The notes under the pieces: generated by a model | Database searches by the model: none | The model's input: only the letters and a program-made list of their open reading frames with translations | Told to the model about the DNA's origin: nothing | Shown here: in pieces, positions 32,382 through 39,979 of the stretch | Position numbering within the stretch: the first letter of the stretch is position 1 | How the letters are laid out: the number at the start of each line of letters is the position of its first letter | Translations under genes and position numbers: made by a program | From: CBDDLD01 sp965230605 | GTDB taxonomy: Bacteria; Bacteroidota; Bacteroidia; Flavobacteriales; Flavobacteriaceae | Direction: 5' to 3' | Assembly (NCBI GenBank): GCA_965230605.1 | Contig: CBDDLD010000004.1 | Span: 1,984,001-2,048,000 of the forward strand | Length of the DNA stretch: 64,000 nucleotides

Positions 32382-32798
32382 TTATTCAACAACAATAGCA
32401 TAGGTCATTGAGTCACTTTCTGAGCATAATGGATCGTGATATGTATCATCTTCATAATCGTAGTAGATGGGACCATCTACCGTCAAATGCACTGTAAATT
32501 CAAAATAACCAGATTCAGTAGGAACGCCTTCAAAGACTATAATTCTATTATCAACATAATAATCTATGCCTTCGGGAAGATCTCCGTATACATCAAAATA
32601 ATAATCATAATTTTCATCGTCCGGGTCGTTTTTCACTTCGGCAGAAAGATATGAGCTATAGAAGATATTTTCTATTCCAACCGGAAAGCGTTTATTAGGG
32701 AGGCTAGCGCTTCGACCTATAACACAATCTAAAATATCTTCACATCCTAAAAATGATAAACTGAGTAATAAAGTAAAAAAAAGGTGTTTAAGTTTCAT
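32382..32798 (-). CDS. Small hypothetical lipoprotein
   Basis: 138 residues starting with a lipoprotein signal (MKLKHLFFTLLLSLSFLGC, Cys 19). The mature part is acidic and beta-rich, with an Asp/Tyr-rich stretch (NDPDDENYDYYFDVYGDL, about 58-75) and VFEGVPTESGYFEFTVHLTV, resembling an immunoglobulin-like or putative-Ig domain. No family was recognised. It is probably anchored in the outer membrane. A hairpin-like inverted repeat (TAGCTAATTA, 32800-32810) sits just upstream. Stands alone between the transaldolase and SDR genes. Confidence 0.75.
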   Translation of the reverse strand: MKLKHLFFTLLLSLSFLGCEDILDCVIGRSASLPNKRFPVGIENIFYSSYLSAEVKNDPDDENYDYYFDVYGDLPEGIDYYVDNRIIVFEGVPTESGYFEFTVHLTVDGPIYYDYEDDTYHDPLCSESDSMTYAIVVE

Positions 32799-32845
32799 AA
32801 TAGCTAATTATTATGAAACTATCTTATCAAAGTTTATACCAAGAC

Positions 32846-33649
32846 TTATAATTTGTAGTGATTCATCAACAATTTTTCATAGACCTTATCTGGTAAGATG
32901 CGTTTCAAGACAATAGAAAACTTCTGCATGAAAGCACCAACCTTATAATGTATCTTAGGGTTTTTGGTATTGATGATCTTTAGAATAACTTTAGCAACTT
33001 CATTAGGATCACCACCTTCATCTACATGATCATCCATCATTTTCAAAGATGTCGCGTAAGATGTCTCATAAGGCGATCCATCAACTACAGGAGCATGGTA
33101 ACGCCCGGCAGCAATATTAGTAGCAAAATCTCCTGGGGCAACATTGGCCATAGTAATTCCAAAAGGTTTAAGTTCCATACGGTACGCCTCAGTAATGACT
33201 TCTAAAGCCCCTTTACTAGCACTATAGACGCCTCGGTATGGTAAGCCCATGTAGCCCGCAATTGAAGTGACATTAATAATAAGTCCTGATTTTTGTGCTC
33301 GCATACTCGGCAGCACTGCTTTTATAACACTCAGAGGTCCAAAGAAATTAGTATCGAAGTTACGCTGTATTTCGACTTCAGGAATCTCCTCAATAGGTCC
33401 TGTGATTCCAGCTCCAGCATTATTAATTAGAACATCAATTTTGGAAACTCTACTTAAAACTTCATTAATACATGCTTGTATGGTATTCGTTTTAGTAACA
33501 TCGAGAGCGATAATTGGGAATTTACTATCCGGATAGCGGTCAGGATTTCTACTGGTTCCAAAAACATTAAATCCTTTTTCGAGGAGAAACTCTCCAATAG
33601 CTTTTCCTATTCCTGAAGATCCTCCGGTAATGAGAATAACCTTAGACAT
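32846..33649 (-). CDS. Short-chain dehydrogenase/reductase (SDR family)
   Basis: 267-residue classical SDR, a cytoplasmic NAD(P)(H)-dependent oxidoreductase. The cofactor site is TGGSSGIGKAIG (8-19), with NNAG at 76-79 in DVLINNAGAGI. Catalytic residues are S129, Y142 and K146 (VYSASK). An Arg after the second strand (TSRNPDRY, 32-39) suggests NADP(H). The substrate is unknown. Starts at ATG 33649. The SRP RNA gene ends 60 bases upstream on the same strand and has its own terminator. Confidence 0.92.
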   Translation of the reverse strand: MSKVILITGGSSGIGKAIGEFLLEKGFNVFGTSRNPDRYPDSKFPIIALDVTKTNTIQACINEVLSRVSKIDVLINNAGAGITGPIEEIPEVEIQRNFDTNFFGPLSVIKAVLPSMRAQKSGLIINVTSIAGYMGLPYRGVYSASKGALEVITEAYRMELKPFGITMANVAPGDFATNIAAGRYHAPVVDGSPYETSYATSLKMMDDHVDEGGDPNEVAKVILKIINTKNPKIHYKVGAFMQKFSIVLKRILPDKVYEKLLMNHYKL

Positions 33650-33701
33650 TTTTCTATATTAAAACGTTAAATATACATTAATAAAAGGAGACTTTATCGC
33701 A

Positions 33702-33710
33702 TAAAAAAAG
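33702..33710 (-). terminator. ffs: Terminal T-run of the SRP RNA gene
   Basis: An A-run on the plus strand reads as CTTTTTTTA immediately after the closing stem of the RNA on the minus strand. The closing stem itself provides the hairpin of a Rho-independent terminator. Confidence 0.65.
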
Positions 33711-33803
33711 GCAAGCTACCTACATCACACCGCTACGACCGCTTACCTTTGCTGCGTTCCCGCCCTGGAGGATTCAGCAGGAGCTGGTTGTGTAGGACTT
33801 GCC
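33710..33803 (-). ncRNA. ffs: Signal recognition particle RNA, small bacterial type (4.5S)
   Basis: Transcribed on the minus strand. About 94 bases beginning GGCAAGTCC and ending GGTAGCTTGCC, so the ends pair (GGCAAG / CTTGCC). The apical domain contains the Ffh-binding signature: CCAGGGCGGGAACGCAGCA followed by AAGGTAAG, equivalent to the conserved GGAAGCAGCCAAGGCAG loop region of 4.5S RNA. A full TTG-N19-TATCTTTG promoter lies just upstream, placing the start near 33803, and a T-run follows the end. The RNA forms the SRP with Ffh for co-translational membrane targeting. Confidence 0.95.
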
Positions 33804-33808
33804 GACCG

Positions 33809-33838
33809 CAAAGATACAATCTTTTAATACTTTAACAA
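33809..33838 (-). promoter_or_regulatory. Promoter of the SRP RNA, TTG-N19-TATCTTTG
   Basis: Minus-strand TTG (33836-33838), 19-base spacer, TATCTTTG (33809-33816). Both elements match the Bacteroidota housekeeping consensus. Confidence 0.8.
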
Positions 33839-33893
33839 TGATTTTTTAAACTGAATTTTATTAAATAACTTGCTCAAAAATTAAAACACACCC

Positions 33894-34931
33894 ATGTCTT
33901 TATATAAATATTTCAGTTTCATTTTATTAGCAGTACTTGTGATCAATTGTGCTGGAAATTCTGCGGCAAACAAAACAGGTTTATCTGTTCGCACTTCGGC
34001 TAAGAACAATACTGCTACCATAGGGAACTCAGTAAAGCTTTCCTTAAGTAATCCTGAAGGGATTTCCATTTCATCCATACAATATACCATGAATGGCAAA
34101 ACTGTCACTGAGAATGTCAAATTAGAAGAAGGTATGAAAGTAGGTGCTCAAGATATTGTGGCTACGGTTATTCATGGGGGTGATACTACTAAAGTAAAAG
34201 GGCAACTAAAGGTGCTAAACAATAAAGTCCCAAAATTGTATGGTTATGAAATCATAAACACATATCCACATGATATTACCTCTTATACCCAAGGCCTAGA
34301 ATTTCATAATGGTGAGCTTTACGAAAGCACAGGACAATATAAAGAATCTAAGTTGCGTAAAGTGGACTATAAAACCGGAGAAGTTTTAAAAAATGTTGAT
34401 TTAGCTGAAGGCTATTTTGGAGAAGGTCTCACAATTTTAGATGGCAAAATCTATCAGTTAACCTGGAAAGCCGATACCGGTCTTATATACGATCTTGAAA
34501 CCTTTGAAAGAATAGGTATGTTTCGATTTGATCAAAGTATAGAAGGTTGGGGTTTGTGTAATGATGGTACATCACTTTATAAATCAGATGGTACAGAAAA
34601 AATATGGACCTTAAACACTGCTACTCTTACTGAAGATGATAAAATTGAAGCCTATAAAAATAATGGCGGTATTGGACAATTAAATGAGCTAGAATGGATT
34701 AATGGGAAAATCTACGCAAACATCTATACTAAGAATGGGGTTGCTATAATAAATCCTCAAACTGGCGCCGTAGAAGGTGTTATTGATTTTTCGCCTCTCA
34801 GAGATTTAGTCACTCAGCATCCGGAATTAGATGTTCTTAATGGCATTGCTTATAACCCTGATACCGAAACTATTTTTGTTACCGGTAAAAACTGGGATAA
34901 ACTTTTTGAAGTTAAGATTATAGAAAGGTAG
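33894..34931 (+). CDS. Glutaminyl-peptide cyclotransferase (plant-type beta-propeller) lipoprotein
   Basis: 345 residues. Lipoprotein signal (MSLYKYFSFILLAVLVINC, Cys 19), a short Ig-like segment (about 25-105) and a five-bladed-propeller glutamine cyclotransferase domain (about 115-343). The latter is recognised by DITSYTQGLEFHNGELYESTGQY, KIYQLTWKADTGLIYD, ELEWINGKIYANIY and LNGIAYNPDTETIFVTGKNW. These enzymes convert N-terminal Gln to pyroglutamate, stabilising exported proteins. An outer-membrane or periplasmic site is expected. ATG 33894 sits 90 bases from the SRP RNA, transcribed in the opposite direction. Confidence 0.92.
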   Translation: MSLYKYFSFILLAVLVINCAGNSAANKTGLSVRTSAKNNTATIGNSVKLSLSNPEGISISSIQYTMNGKTVTENVKLEEGMKVGAQDIVATVIHGGDTTKVKGQLKVLNNKVPKLYGYEIINTYPHDITSYTQGLEFHNGELYESTGQYKESKLRKVDYKTGEVLKNVDLAEGYFGEGLTILDGKIYQLTWKADTGLIYDLETFERIGMFRFDQSIEGWGLCNDGTSLYKSDGTEKIWTLNTATLTEDDKIEAYKNNGGIGQLNELEWINGKIYANIYTKNGVAIINPQTGAVEGVIDFSPLRDLVTQHPELDVLNGIAYNPDTETIFVTGKNWDKLFEVKIIER

Positions 34932-35002
34932 TTTACTCACCGAAACTGCTGTTTCACTCATTCTACATTTTATTTTTTATGATTCTTATGGTTCTTTGAA
35001 CT

Positions 35003-35911
35003 ATGAGAAAATCAATCACCATCCGCGTACCAGAACCTTGCCATGAAGACTGGAACAAAATGACTCCCAGAGATAAAGGCCGTCATTGTGTTGCTTGTCA
35101 AAAAACTGTAGTTGATTTCACAACACTTACCGATGAGCAAATTGTAAAAACTTTTGAATCTGAAGGTCAACTCTGTGGGCGTTTTAAGAAACAACAACTC
35201 AACAGAGAAGTTGTTTTAAGTAGAAAGGACAAAAATAATTACCTGTCTTGGGCAGCATCAGGCTTATTAGCATTTTTAGCTTTAGGGCATCAAGAGGCCT
35301 ACGCTCAAGGGGAGCCGAAAACCGAACAAACACCCTCTGATACCAAACCACAAGTCAAAGGTAAAACTGCAGTTTCTGTATTACAAAACCATACCATTTC
35401 GGGTAATGTCATTGCTGAGAGCGACGGCCTACCTCTACCGGGAGCCAATGTATTTGTTAAAGGAACCACACGAGGCACTCAGACTGATTTTGACGGTAAT
35501 TTTACAATTAAGGTGAAGAAAGGAGAGGTTTTGGTCATTAGCTTTATCTCCTTTAGAACAAAAGAAATTACCATTGATAAACATATTTCATTAAACGTTG
35601 CGTTGGAAGAAGATCTTGAGGCATTATTAGGAGAAGTGGTAGTAGGTGGTGCTATTAGTTATAATGCTAGTTACCCTGAATATGCTCCGGAGCCTTACAT
35701 ATCCAATTACGAGCGTGAATATATGATTGAGGACCGCCTTAAAAATCAAAATAAATGGCTAGCTAAAAATCGAGAAAAACGCCAACAGTGGAAAGCAGAA
35801 CGCCTTGCCAAGCGTGAAGCTATCAGAAATGGTGAGCAAGAGCGAACAGCCATGGGAAAATTCTTTTACGGTGTCAGTAAAATATTTAGAAAAAAACATG
35901 AAAAGAAATAG
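35003..35911 (+). CDS. CarboxypepD_reg-like protein with cytoplasmic Cys motif, gene 1 of a tandem set
   Basis: 302 residues. The N-terminal part is a conserved flavobacterial motif with four cysteines (C13 in PEPCHEDW, C29 and C32 in HCVACQKTVVDF, C58 in GQLCGRF), possibly a metal-binding knuckle. A membrane helix follows (about 77-93), then a periplasmic CarboxypepD_reg-like beta domain (about 130-200, with LPGANVFVKGTTRGTQTDFDG), a Tyr-rich linker and a basic helical tail (about 250-302). Residues 265-290 (AERLAKREAIR ... GEQERTAMGKFFYG) recur almost unchanged in the next two genes. Starts at ATG 35003 and overlaps the next gene by 14 bases. The function is unknown; probably envelope assembly or signalling. 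Confidence 0.8.
   Translation: MRKSITIRVPEPCHEDWNKMTPRDKGRHCVACQKTVVDFTTLTDEQIVKTFESEGQLCGRFKKQQLNREVVLSRKDKNNYLSWAASGLLAFLALGHQEAYAQGEPKTEQTPSDTKPQVKGKTAVSVLQNHTISGNVIAESDGLPLPGANVFVKGTTRGTQTDFDGNFTIKVKKGEVLVISFISFRTKEITIDKHISLNVALEEDLEALLGEVVVGGAISYNASYPEYAPEPYISNYEREYMIEDRLKNQNKWLAKNREKRQQWKAERLAKREAIRNGEQERTAMGKFFYGVSKIFRKKHEKK
35795..35872 (+). repeat. Tail repeat, copy 1
   Basis: 78 bases encoding AERLAKREAIRNGEQERTAM-type tail residues, differing at 4 positions from copy 2. Same reading frame in all three genes. Confidence 0.85.
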
Positions 35912-36473
35912 ACGCATATTTACAATTAAAGTAATATGTATAGTTATTTTCTCAATTTCAGGAATTCATCATCTAAACTCTCAAGAAGAATCTTTAACAA
36001 AAGAAAGGCTAATTACAGGAACAGTCATTTTATCTACTCATGGACTGCCTCTAAAAGACGTAACAGTTTTAATTAAAGGGTCAATAATTGGTACAAAAAC
36101 CAATTTTGATGGTAAATATAATATCAAAGTTAAAGATGATGATATACTGGTATTTAGCTCATTTAGCACAATTACAAAAGAATTAAAAGTAGGTACAGCT
36201 AGCATTATAAATATTTCTTTAATAGAGTATAAAGAATATGATTGTGTTAATTGTGGTCATAACAATTATACTGTTTGCAATAGAAACAATCTTGAAAAGA
36301 GAAGAGAAACCAGAAAAAAATGGTTAGCTAGAAATAAACTGAAACGGCTAAAATGGAAGGCAGAACGTCTTGCCAAGCGTGAAGCTATACGAAGTGGTGA
36401 GCAAGAGCGAACAGCCATGGGAAAATTCTTTTACGGTATAGCTAAATTGTTCAAAAACGATAAAAATGATTAA
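35898..36473 (+). CDS. CarboxypepD_reg-like exported protein, gene 2 of the tandem set
   Basis: 191 residues from ATG 35898 (MKRNRRIFTIK); an upstream in-frame start at 35805 lies inside the preceding gene and is rejected. An N-terminal hydrophobic signal or anchor (about 9-26) is followed by a CarboxypepD_reg-like beta domain (about 43-110, with HGLPLKDVTVLIKGS and TKTNFDGKYNIKV). Next come a Cys pair (CVNCGHNNYTVC) and the shared tail at residues 155-180. The cysteine motif of gene 1 is missing. It overlaps gene 1 by 14 bases and gene 3 by 8, so the three are translated together. The function is unknown. Confidence 0.8.
   Translation: MKRNRRIFTIKVICIVIFSISGIHHLNSQEESLTKERLITGTVILSTHGLPLKDVTVLIKGSIIGTKTNFDGKYNIKVKDDDILVFSSFSTITKELKVGTASIINISLIEYKEYDCVNCGHNNYTVCNRNNLEKRRETRKKWLARNKLKRLKWKAERLAKREAIRSGEQERTAMGKFFYGIAKLFKNDKND
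36360..36437 (+). repeat. Tail repeat, copy 2
   Basis: 78 bases, 76 identical with copy 3 and 74 with copy 1. The matching stretch starts and ends abruptly, with little match on either side. Confidence 0.85.
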
Positions 36474-37038
36474 TAAAATTAAAGTCTTAGTTATTACACT
36501 TATTGGTTTTAATTTTTACTATTCCTGCACAATAAAGAACTATTTAAATCAAAACATTAAGGTTTTAAAAATTCGTTCAATTCATACTGATACAACATCA
36601 AAACAATACTGGCATCTCATAGGACAGGTTAATGCGGATATCGATGTAATTCCGCTTCCTAATGCTCATATTATAAATCATACAAGTGAAATTAAAACTG
36701 TATCAGATTTTGATGGTAAGTTTGATATACTTGTTCGGATTGGTGACACACTATCAATAAGTCATAAATTCATGAAAACTATAAATCTCTCCGTTAAAGA
36801 TCAATTAAAAGTTAAATTTATACTTAAGGAAGATCAAAGAGCATTACTAAAACATTATTACAAGCCTACCTCATACAATTATAAAAGCGGTATAAGACAA
36901 ATTGAAAAAACTGAGAGGCAGTCACTAAGAAAAGCAGAACGCCTTGCCAAGCGTGAAGCTATACGAAGTGGTGAGCAAGAGCGAACAGCCATGGGAAAAT
37001 TCTTTTACGGCATTAAGCGCTTGTTTTCAAAGAAATAA
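36466..37038 (+). CDS. CarboxypepD_reg-like lipoprotein, gene 3 of the tandem set
   Basis: 190 residues from ATG 36466. The N terminus (MINKIKVLVITLIGFNFYYSC) looks like a lipoprotein signal with Cys 21. A CarboxypepD_reg-like domain (about 50-125, with LPNAHIINHTSEIKTVSDFDG) is followed by a basic stretch and the shared tail at 157-182, ending FYGIKRLFSKK. Overall it is quite diverged from gene 2 except in the tail. It overlaps gene 2 by 8 bases. The tail would lie in the periplasm, since the protein is exported. Confidence 0.78.
   Translation: MINKIKVLVITLIGFNFYYSCTIKNYLNQNIKVLKIRSIHTDTTSKQYWHLIGQVNADIDVIPLPNAHIINHTSEIKTVSDFDGKFDILVRIGDTLSISHKFMKTINLSVKDQLKVKFILKEDQRALLKHYYKPTSYNYKSGIRQIEKTERQSLRKAERLAKREAIRSGEQERTAMGKFFYGIKRLFSKK
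36934..37011 (+). repeat. Tail repeat, copy 3
   Basis: 78 bases with the same frame and content as copies 1 and 2; two differences from copy 2 (positions 9 and 78). Confidence 0.85.
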
Positions 37039-37063
37039 TATCTTTAAGCATCAATACAACTAG

Positions 37064-37453
37064 ATGCAAGTCTACCAAAAACGTATCACGGTTTCTAAGG
37101 ATGATCTCGATGATCTCAACCATGTCAATAACGTACGTTATTTGCAATGGGTACAGGATGTGGCTTCAGAACATTGGCAACAAAATGTGACTCAGGCTAT
37201 TTTAGATCAGTACTTCTGGGTGGTTGTCAGCCATCATATAGAATATAAAAGTGCTGCCGTTTTAGATGATGTCATTCGTATTGAAACTTATGTCACCCGA
37301 TCCAAGGGTGTTACCTCTACACGTATCGTTGAAATGTATCATGATACTACAAATAAACTACTGGTAAAAGCGGAAACCGTCTGGTGTTTAATGAACAAGT
37401 CCTCATCACGCCCTTCACGTATCACACCTGAGATAGCAACGCTTTTCAATTAA
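37064..37453 (+). CDS. Acyl-CoA thioesterase (4HBT hotdog family)
   Basis: 129-residue hotdog-fold thioesterase that hydrolyses acyl-CoA. Features: DLDDLNHVNNVRYLQWVQD at about 14-32 (the family motif with Asp and His), then strands SHHIEYKSAAVLDDVIRIET. The substrate is not determined; short- or medium-chain or aromatic acyl-CoA are possible. It starts 25 bases after the third tail gene on the same strand, possibly the end of that transcript. Confidence 0.9.
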   Translation: MQVYQKRITVSKDDLDDLNHVNNVRYLQWVQDVASEHWQQNVTQAILDQYFWVVVSHHIEYKSAAVLDDVIRIETYVTRSKGVTSTRIVEMYHDTTNKLLVKAETVWCLMNKSSSRPSRITPEIATLFN

Positions 37454-37542
37454 CATTTTCTTAGGTTAAAGTTTATATAAGAGCTTTCGGGGTTCTAAAA
37501 ATATGTACGTTATTGCTGACATATACCATCAACCACCAAACC

Positions 37543-38304
37543 ATGCTCAAACACTCTATATACATCCTCTTTTTCTTCATAGCCGCCATTAGTTATGGTC
37601 AAACTTTAAAGGGAAAAGTCTATGATAGTGAAGCCACTATAAAGGGTATCAAGATTACTAATACCTCTAAGAACATCAAAACAGTAACGGATGACAAGGG
37701 TGAATTTCAAATAGCAGCTAGTATTAATGATTCTATTCAATTTGAGTCTTTATTCCATCATCCTAAAGTCATTGTCGTTACCCAATCTCAATTAGATGAG
37801 CTCACCGTTTTTGAGCTTAAAAAGAAAGTGAATGAACTGGACGAGATTTTATTGAGTGACGATCCCAAAGAAAAACCTTTGGTAGAAGAGGAATACAATC
37901 AGAAACTTAATGATATTCTCAAAGAGGATATGAAACAGAATCCACACCTCTATCAACCTCCGGGAAGTCAATATGGCGTCGATTTTGTCTACTTGATAGG
38001 ACAATTTATAAAGCTATTCAAGAAGAAAAAGAAAACTCCTGAATTCATTCCTATCACCTATGCACAAATCAATACTCTTTTTTCAACACATCATTTCTTT
38101 AATGAACGGCTATTAAAAGACGATTTAAAGATTCCTGTTAAACATAAGTACCTCTTCTTTGAATACTGCGAAGCCAGACACATTGATTCTAAACTTCTCA
38201 AAGATGACAAGCGTCTTGTTTTATTAGATCATTTTGTTAATTACAGTAATGATTTTCTTGAGTTACTAAAAGCTTCCGATGAGAAGCCTCCCAAAAAGGA
38301 TTAG
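37543..38304 (+). CDS. CarboxypepD_reg-like exported protein
   Basis: 253 residues from ATG 37543 (MLKHSIYILFFFIAAISYGQ is a signal peptide); a TTG at 37513 is rejected. The beta domain covers about 20-85 (GKVYDSEATIKGIKITNTS, DDKGEFQIAASIND). The C-terminal half is highly charged, with the KLFKKKKKTPEF stretch and ending KASDEKPPKKD. No transporter barrel is present, so it is a small periplasmic or outer-membrane-associated member of the same broad family as the three genes before it, without their tail. The function is unknown. Confidence 0.8.
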   Translation: MLKHSIYILFFFIAAISYGQTLKGKVYDSEATIKGIKITNTSKNIKTVTDDKGEFQIAASINDSIQFESLFHHPKVIVVTQSQLDELTVFELKKKVNELDEILLSDDPKEKPLVEEEYNQKLNDILKEDMKQNPHLYQPPGSQYGVDFVYLIGQFIKLFKKKKKTPEFIPITYAQINTLFSTHHFFNERLLKDDLKIPVKHKYLFFEYCEARHIDSKLLKDDKRLVLLDHFVNYSNDFLELLKASDEKPPKKD

Positions 38305-38376
38305 GTAAAATAATCTACTGTATAATAAATCATAACTTCAAAAGTTATATTTTTACCTGTTAATTGAATGTACTAC

Positions 38377-39951
38377 ATGAAGCGAATATTATATTTTATT
38401 GCTTGTTTTGGCCTACTGTTGTTTTGGAGTTCTTGTCGTGACGATTTCGAATTTTCACCCAGCACCGGAAATCTAGAGTTTGAGAGAGATACTGTATACC
38501 TTGATACGGTTTTTACAAACATTGGATCTAGTACATACAACCTTAAAGTATATAACAGAAGTGACGAAGATATTGTCATTCCTACCATACAATTGGCACA
38601 AGGTGTGAATTCATTTTACAGAATGAATGTCGATGGGTCTACCGGGTTAAGTGGTGCTCAAGAAGGTAAATTTTTTGAAAACGTTGAGCTTCTTGCTGAG
38701 GATAGCCTCTTTATTTTTATAGAGACTACTATAGATATAGAAACCTTATCTGCTTCAGATACTCAATTTTTGTACACCGATCAAATTTTATTTGACAGTG
38801 GTAGTAATGAGCAACATGTAGAGTTAGTAACTCTAGTTAAAGATGCTGTATTTATCTACCCAGACAGAGATCAAACCACTGGTATATTTGAAACACTTAC
38901 ATTTGATGTTGATGGTGATGGCACTCCGGATGAGACTACGTTACAAGGGCGTTTTCTCATGCCAAATGAATTAACGTTTACCAATGAAAAACCTTATGTC
39001 ATCTATGGTTATGCTGGTGTTGATGAAGGTCAGACCTTAACAATAGAAGCAGGAGCTCGTGTTCATTTCCATGCAGATTCTGGTATTCTGGTCACCAATG
39101 ATGCTTCTTTAAAAGTGGAAGGTGCACCAAGTACAGACCCTGAAGCCTTAGAAAACGAAGTTATTTTTGAAGGTGATCGATTAGAACCGTTGTTTGCTAA
39201 TGTCCCCGGGCAATGGGGAACCATATGGCTATTTAATGGTAGTGTTGATAATGATATTGATTATGCTACCATAAAAAATGCAACCATTGGCATACTAGCA
39301 GAAGGAAATCAAACAGCGCCTGATGACAAACTAACCATTACCAACTCTCAAATTTATGGTTCTAGTGCATTCGGAATTTTAGGAAGAGCAACCTCCATCA
39401 CAGCAGAAAATGTGGTACTCAACGACTCCGGACAATCGAGTGTCGGATTAACTGTAGGGGGCGATTATAATTTCACGCATTGTACTATTGCTAATTATTG
39501 GAATAATAGCTTTAGGCAGTTCCCTGCCCTATTAGTCAATGATTTTGTGGTACTAGAAGATAATAGCATTCAAACCAATGATTTGACAGCAGCCAACTTC
39601 AATAATTGTATCATTTATGGTAACGATAACCCGGAGTTCATTTTAGACGATCAGGGAAGTGTCTTTAATTATAAGTTTAATAACTGTTTACTACGATTTG
39701 ATAACAATACCCTAGAAGGTACGGGGAACTACATGTTTAATGACCCGATGTTCTACGAAAATAATGTCTTTAATGTAGATCCTGATTTTGAAGACCCCTT
39801 CGAAAATCTAATGCGTATAGGTGAAAACTCTGGTGCTAATGGTATCGCAGACCCAGCGTTCTCTGCTCTAGTTCCTTTTGATATTATAGGCACAGCTCGT
39901 GGAGCCACACCAGATAGTGGAGCTTATGAGAGTACTTCTTTAGAAGATTAA
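38377..39951 (+). CDS. Right-handed beta-helix-like lipoprotein
   Basis: 524 residues from ATG 38377 (a further ATG three codons upstream is possible). A lipoprotein signal (FGLLLFWSSC, Cys 20) is followed by a beta-rich domain (about 25-190, with LEFERDTVYLDTVFTNIGSS), a hinge, and a parallel beta-helix-like region (about 225-420: IDYATIKNATIGILAEGN, LTITNSQIYGSSAFGILG). An EF-hand-like DVDGDGTPDE is at about 179-188. Probably displayed in the outer membrane or periplasm. The enzymatic activity, if any, is unknown. Confidence 0.8.
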   Translation: MKRILYFIACFGLLLFWSSCRDDFEFSPSTGNLEFERDTVYLDTVFTNIGSSTYNLKVYNRSDEDIVIPTIQLAQGVNSFYRMNVDGSTGLSGAQEGKFFENVELLAEDSLFIFIETTIDIETLSASDTQFLYTDQILFDSGSNEQHVELVTLVKDAVFIYPDRDQTTGIFETLTFDVDGDGTPDETTLQGRFLMPNELTFTNEKPYVIYGYAGVDEGQTLTIEAGARVHFHADSGILVTNDASLKVEGAPSTDPEALENEVIFEGDRLEPLFANVPGQWGTIWLFNGSVDNDIDYATIKNATIGILAEGNQTAPDDKLTITNSQIYGSSAFGILGRATSITAENVVLNDSGQSSVGLTVGGDYNFTHCTIANYWNNSFRQFPALLVNDFVVLEDNSIQTNDLTAANFNNCIIYGNDNPEFILDDQGSVFNYKFNNCLLRFDNNTLEGTGNYMFNDPMFYENNVFNVDPDFEDPFENLMRIGENSGANGIADPAFSALVPFDIIGTARGATPDSGAYESTSLED

Positions 39952-39979
39952 AGTATCTATTGTTTGGTATAACTTTAAG

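Noticed and set aside
35805..35898. Extended N terminus of the second tandem gene
   Set aside because: The extension lies fully within the first tandem gene in another frame, while ATG 35898 gives a clean signal-peptide start.
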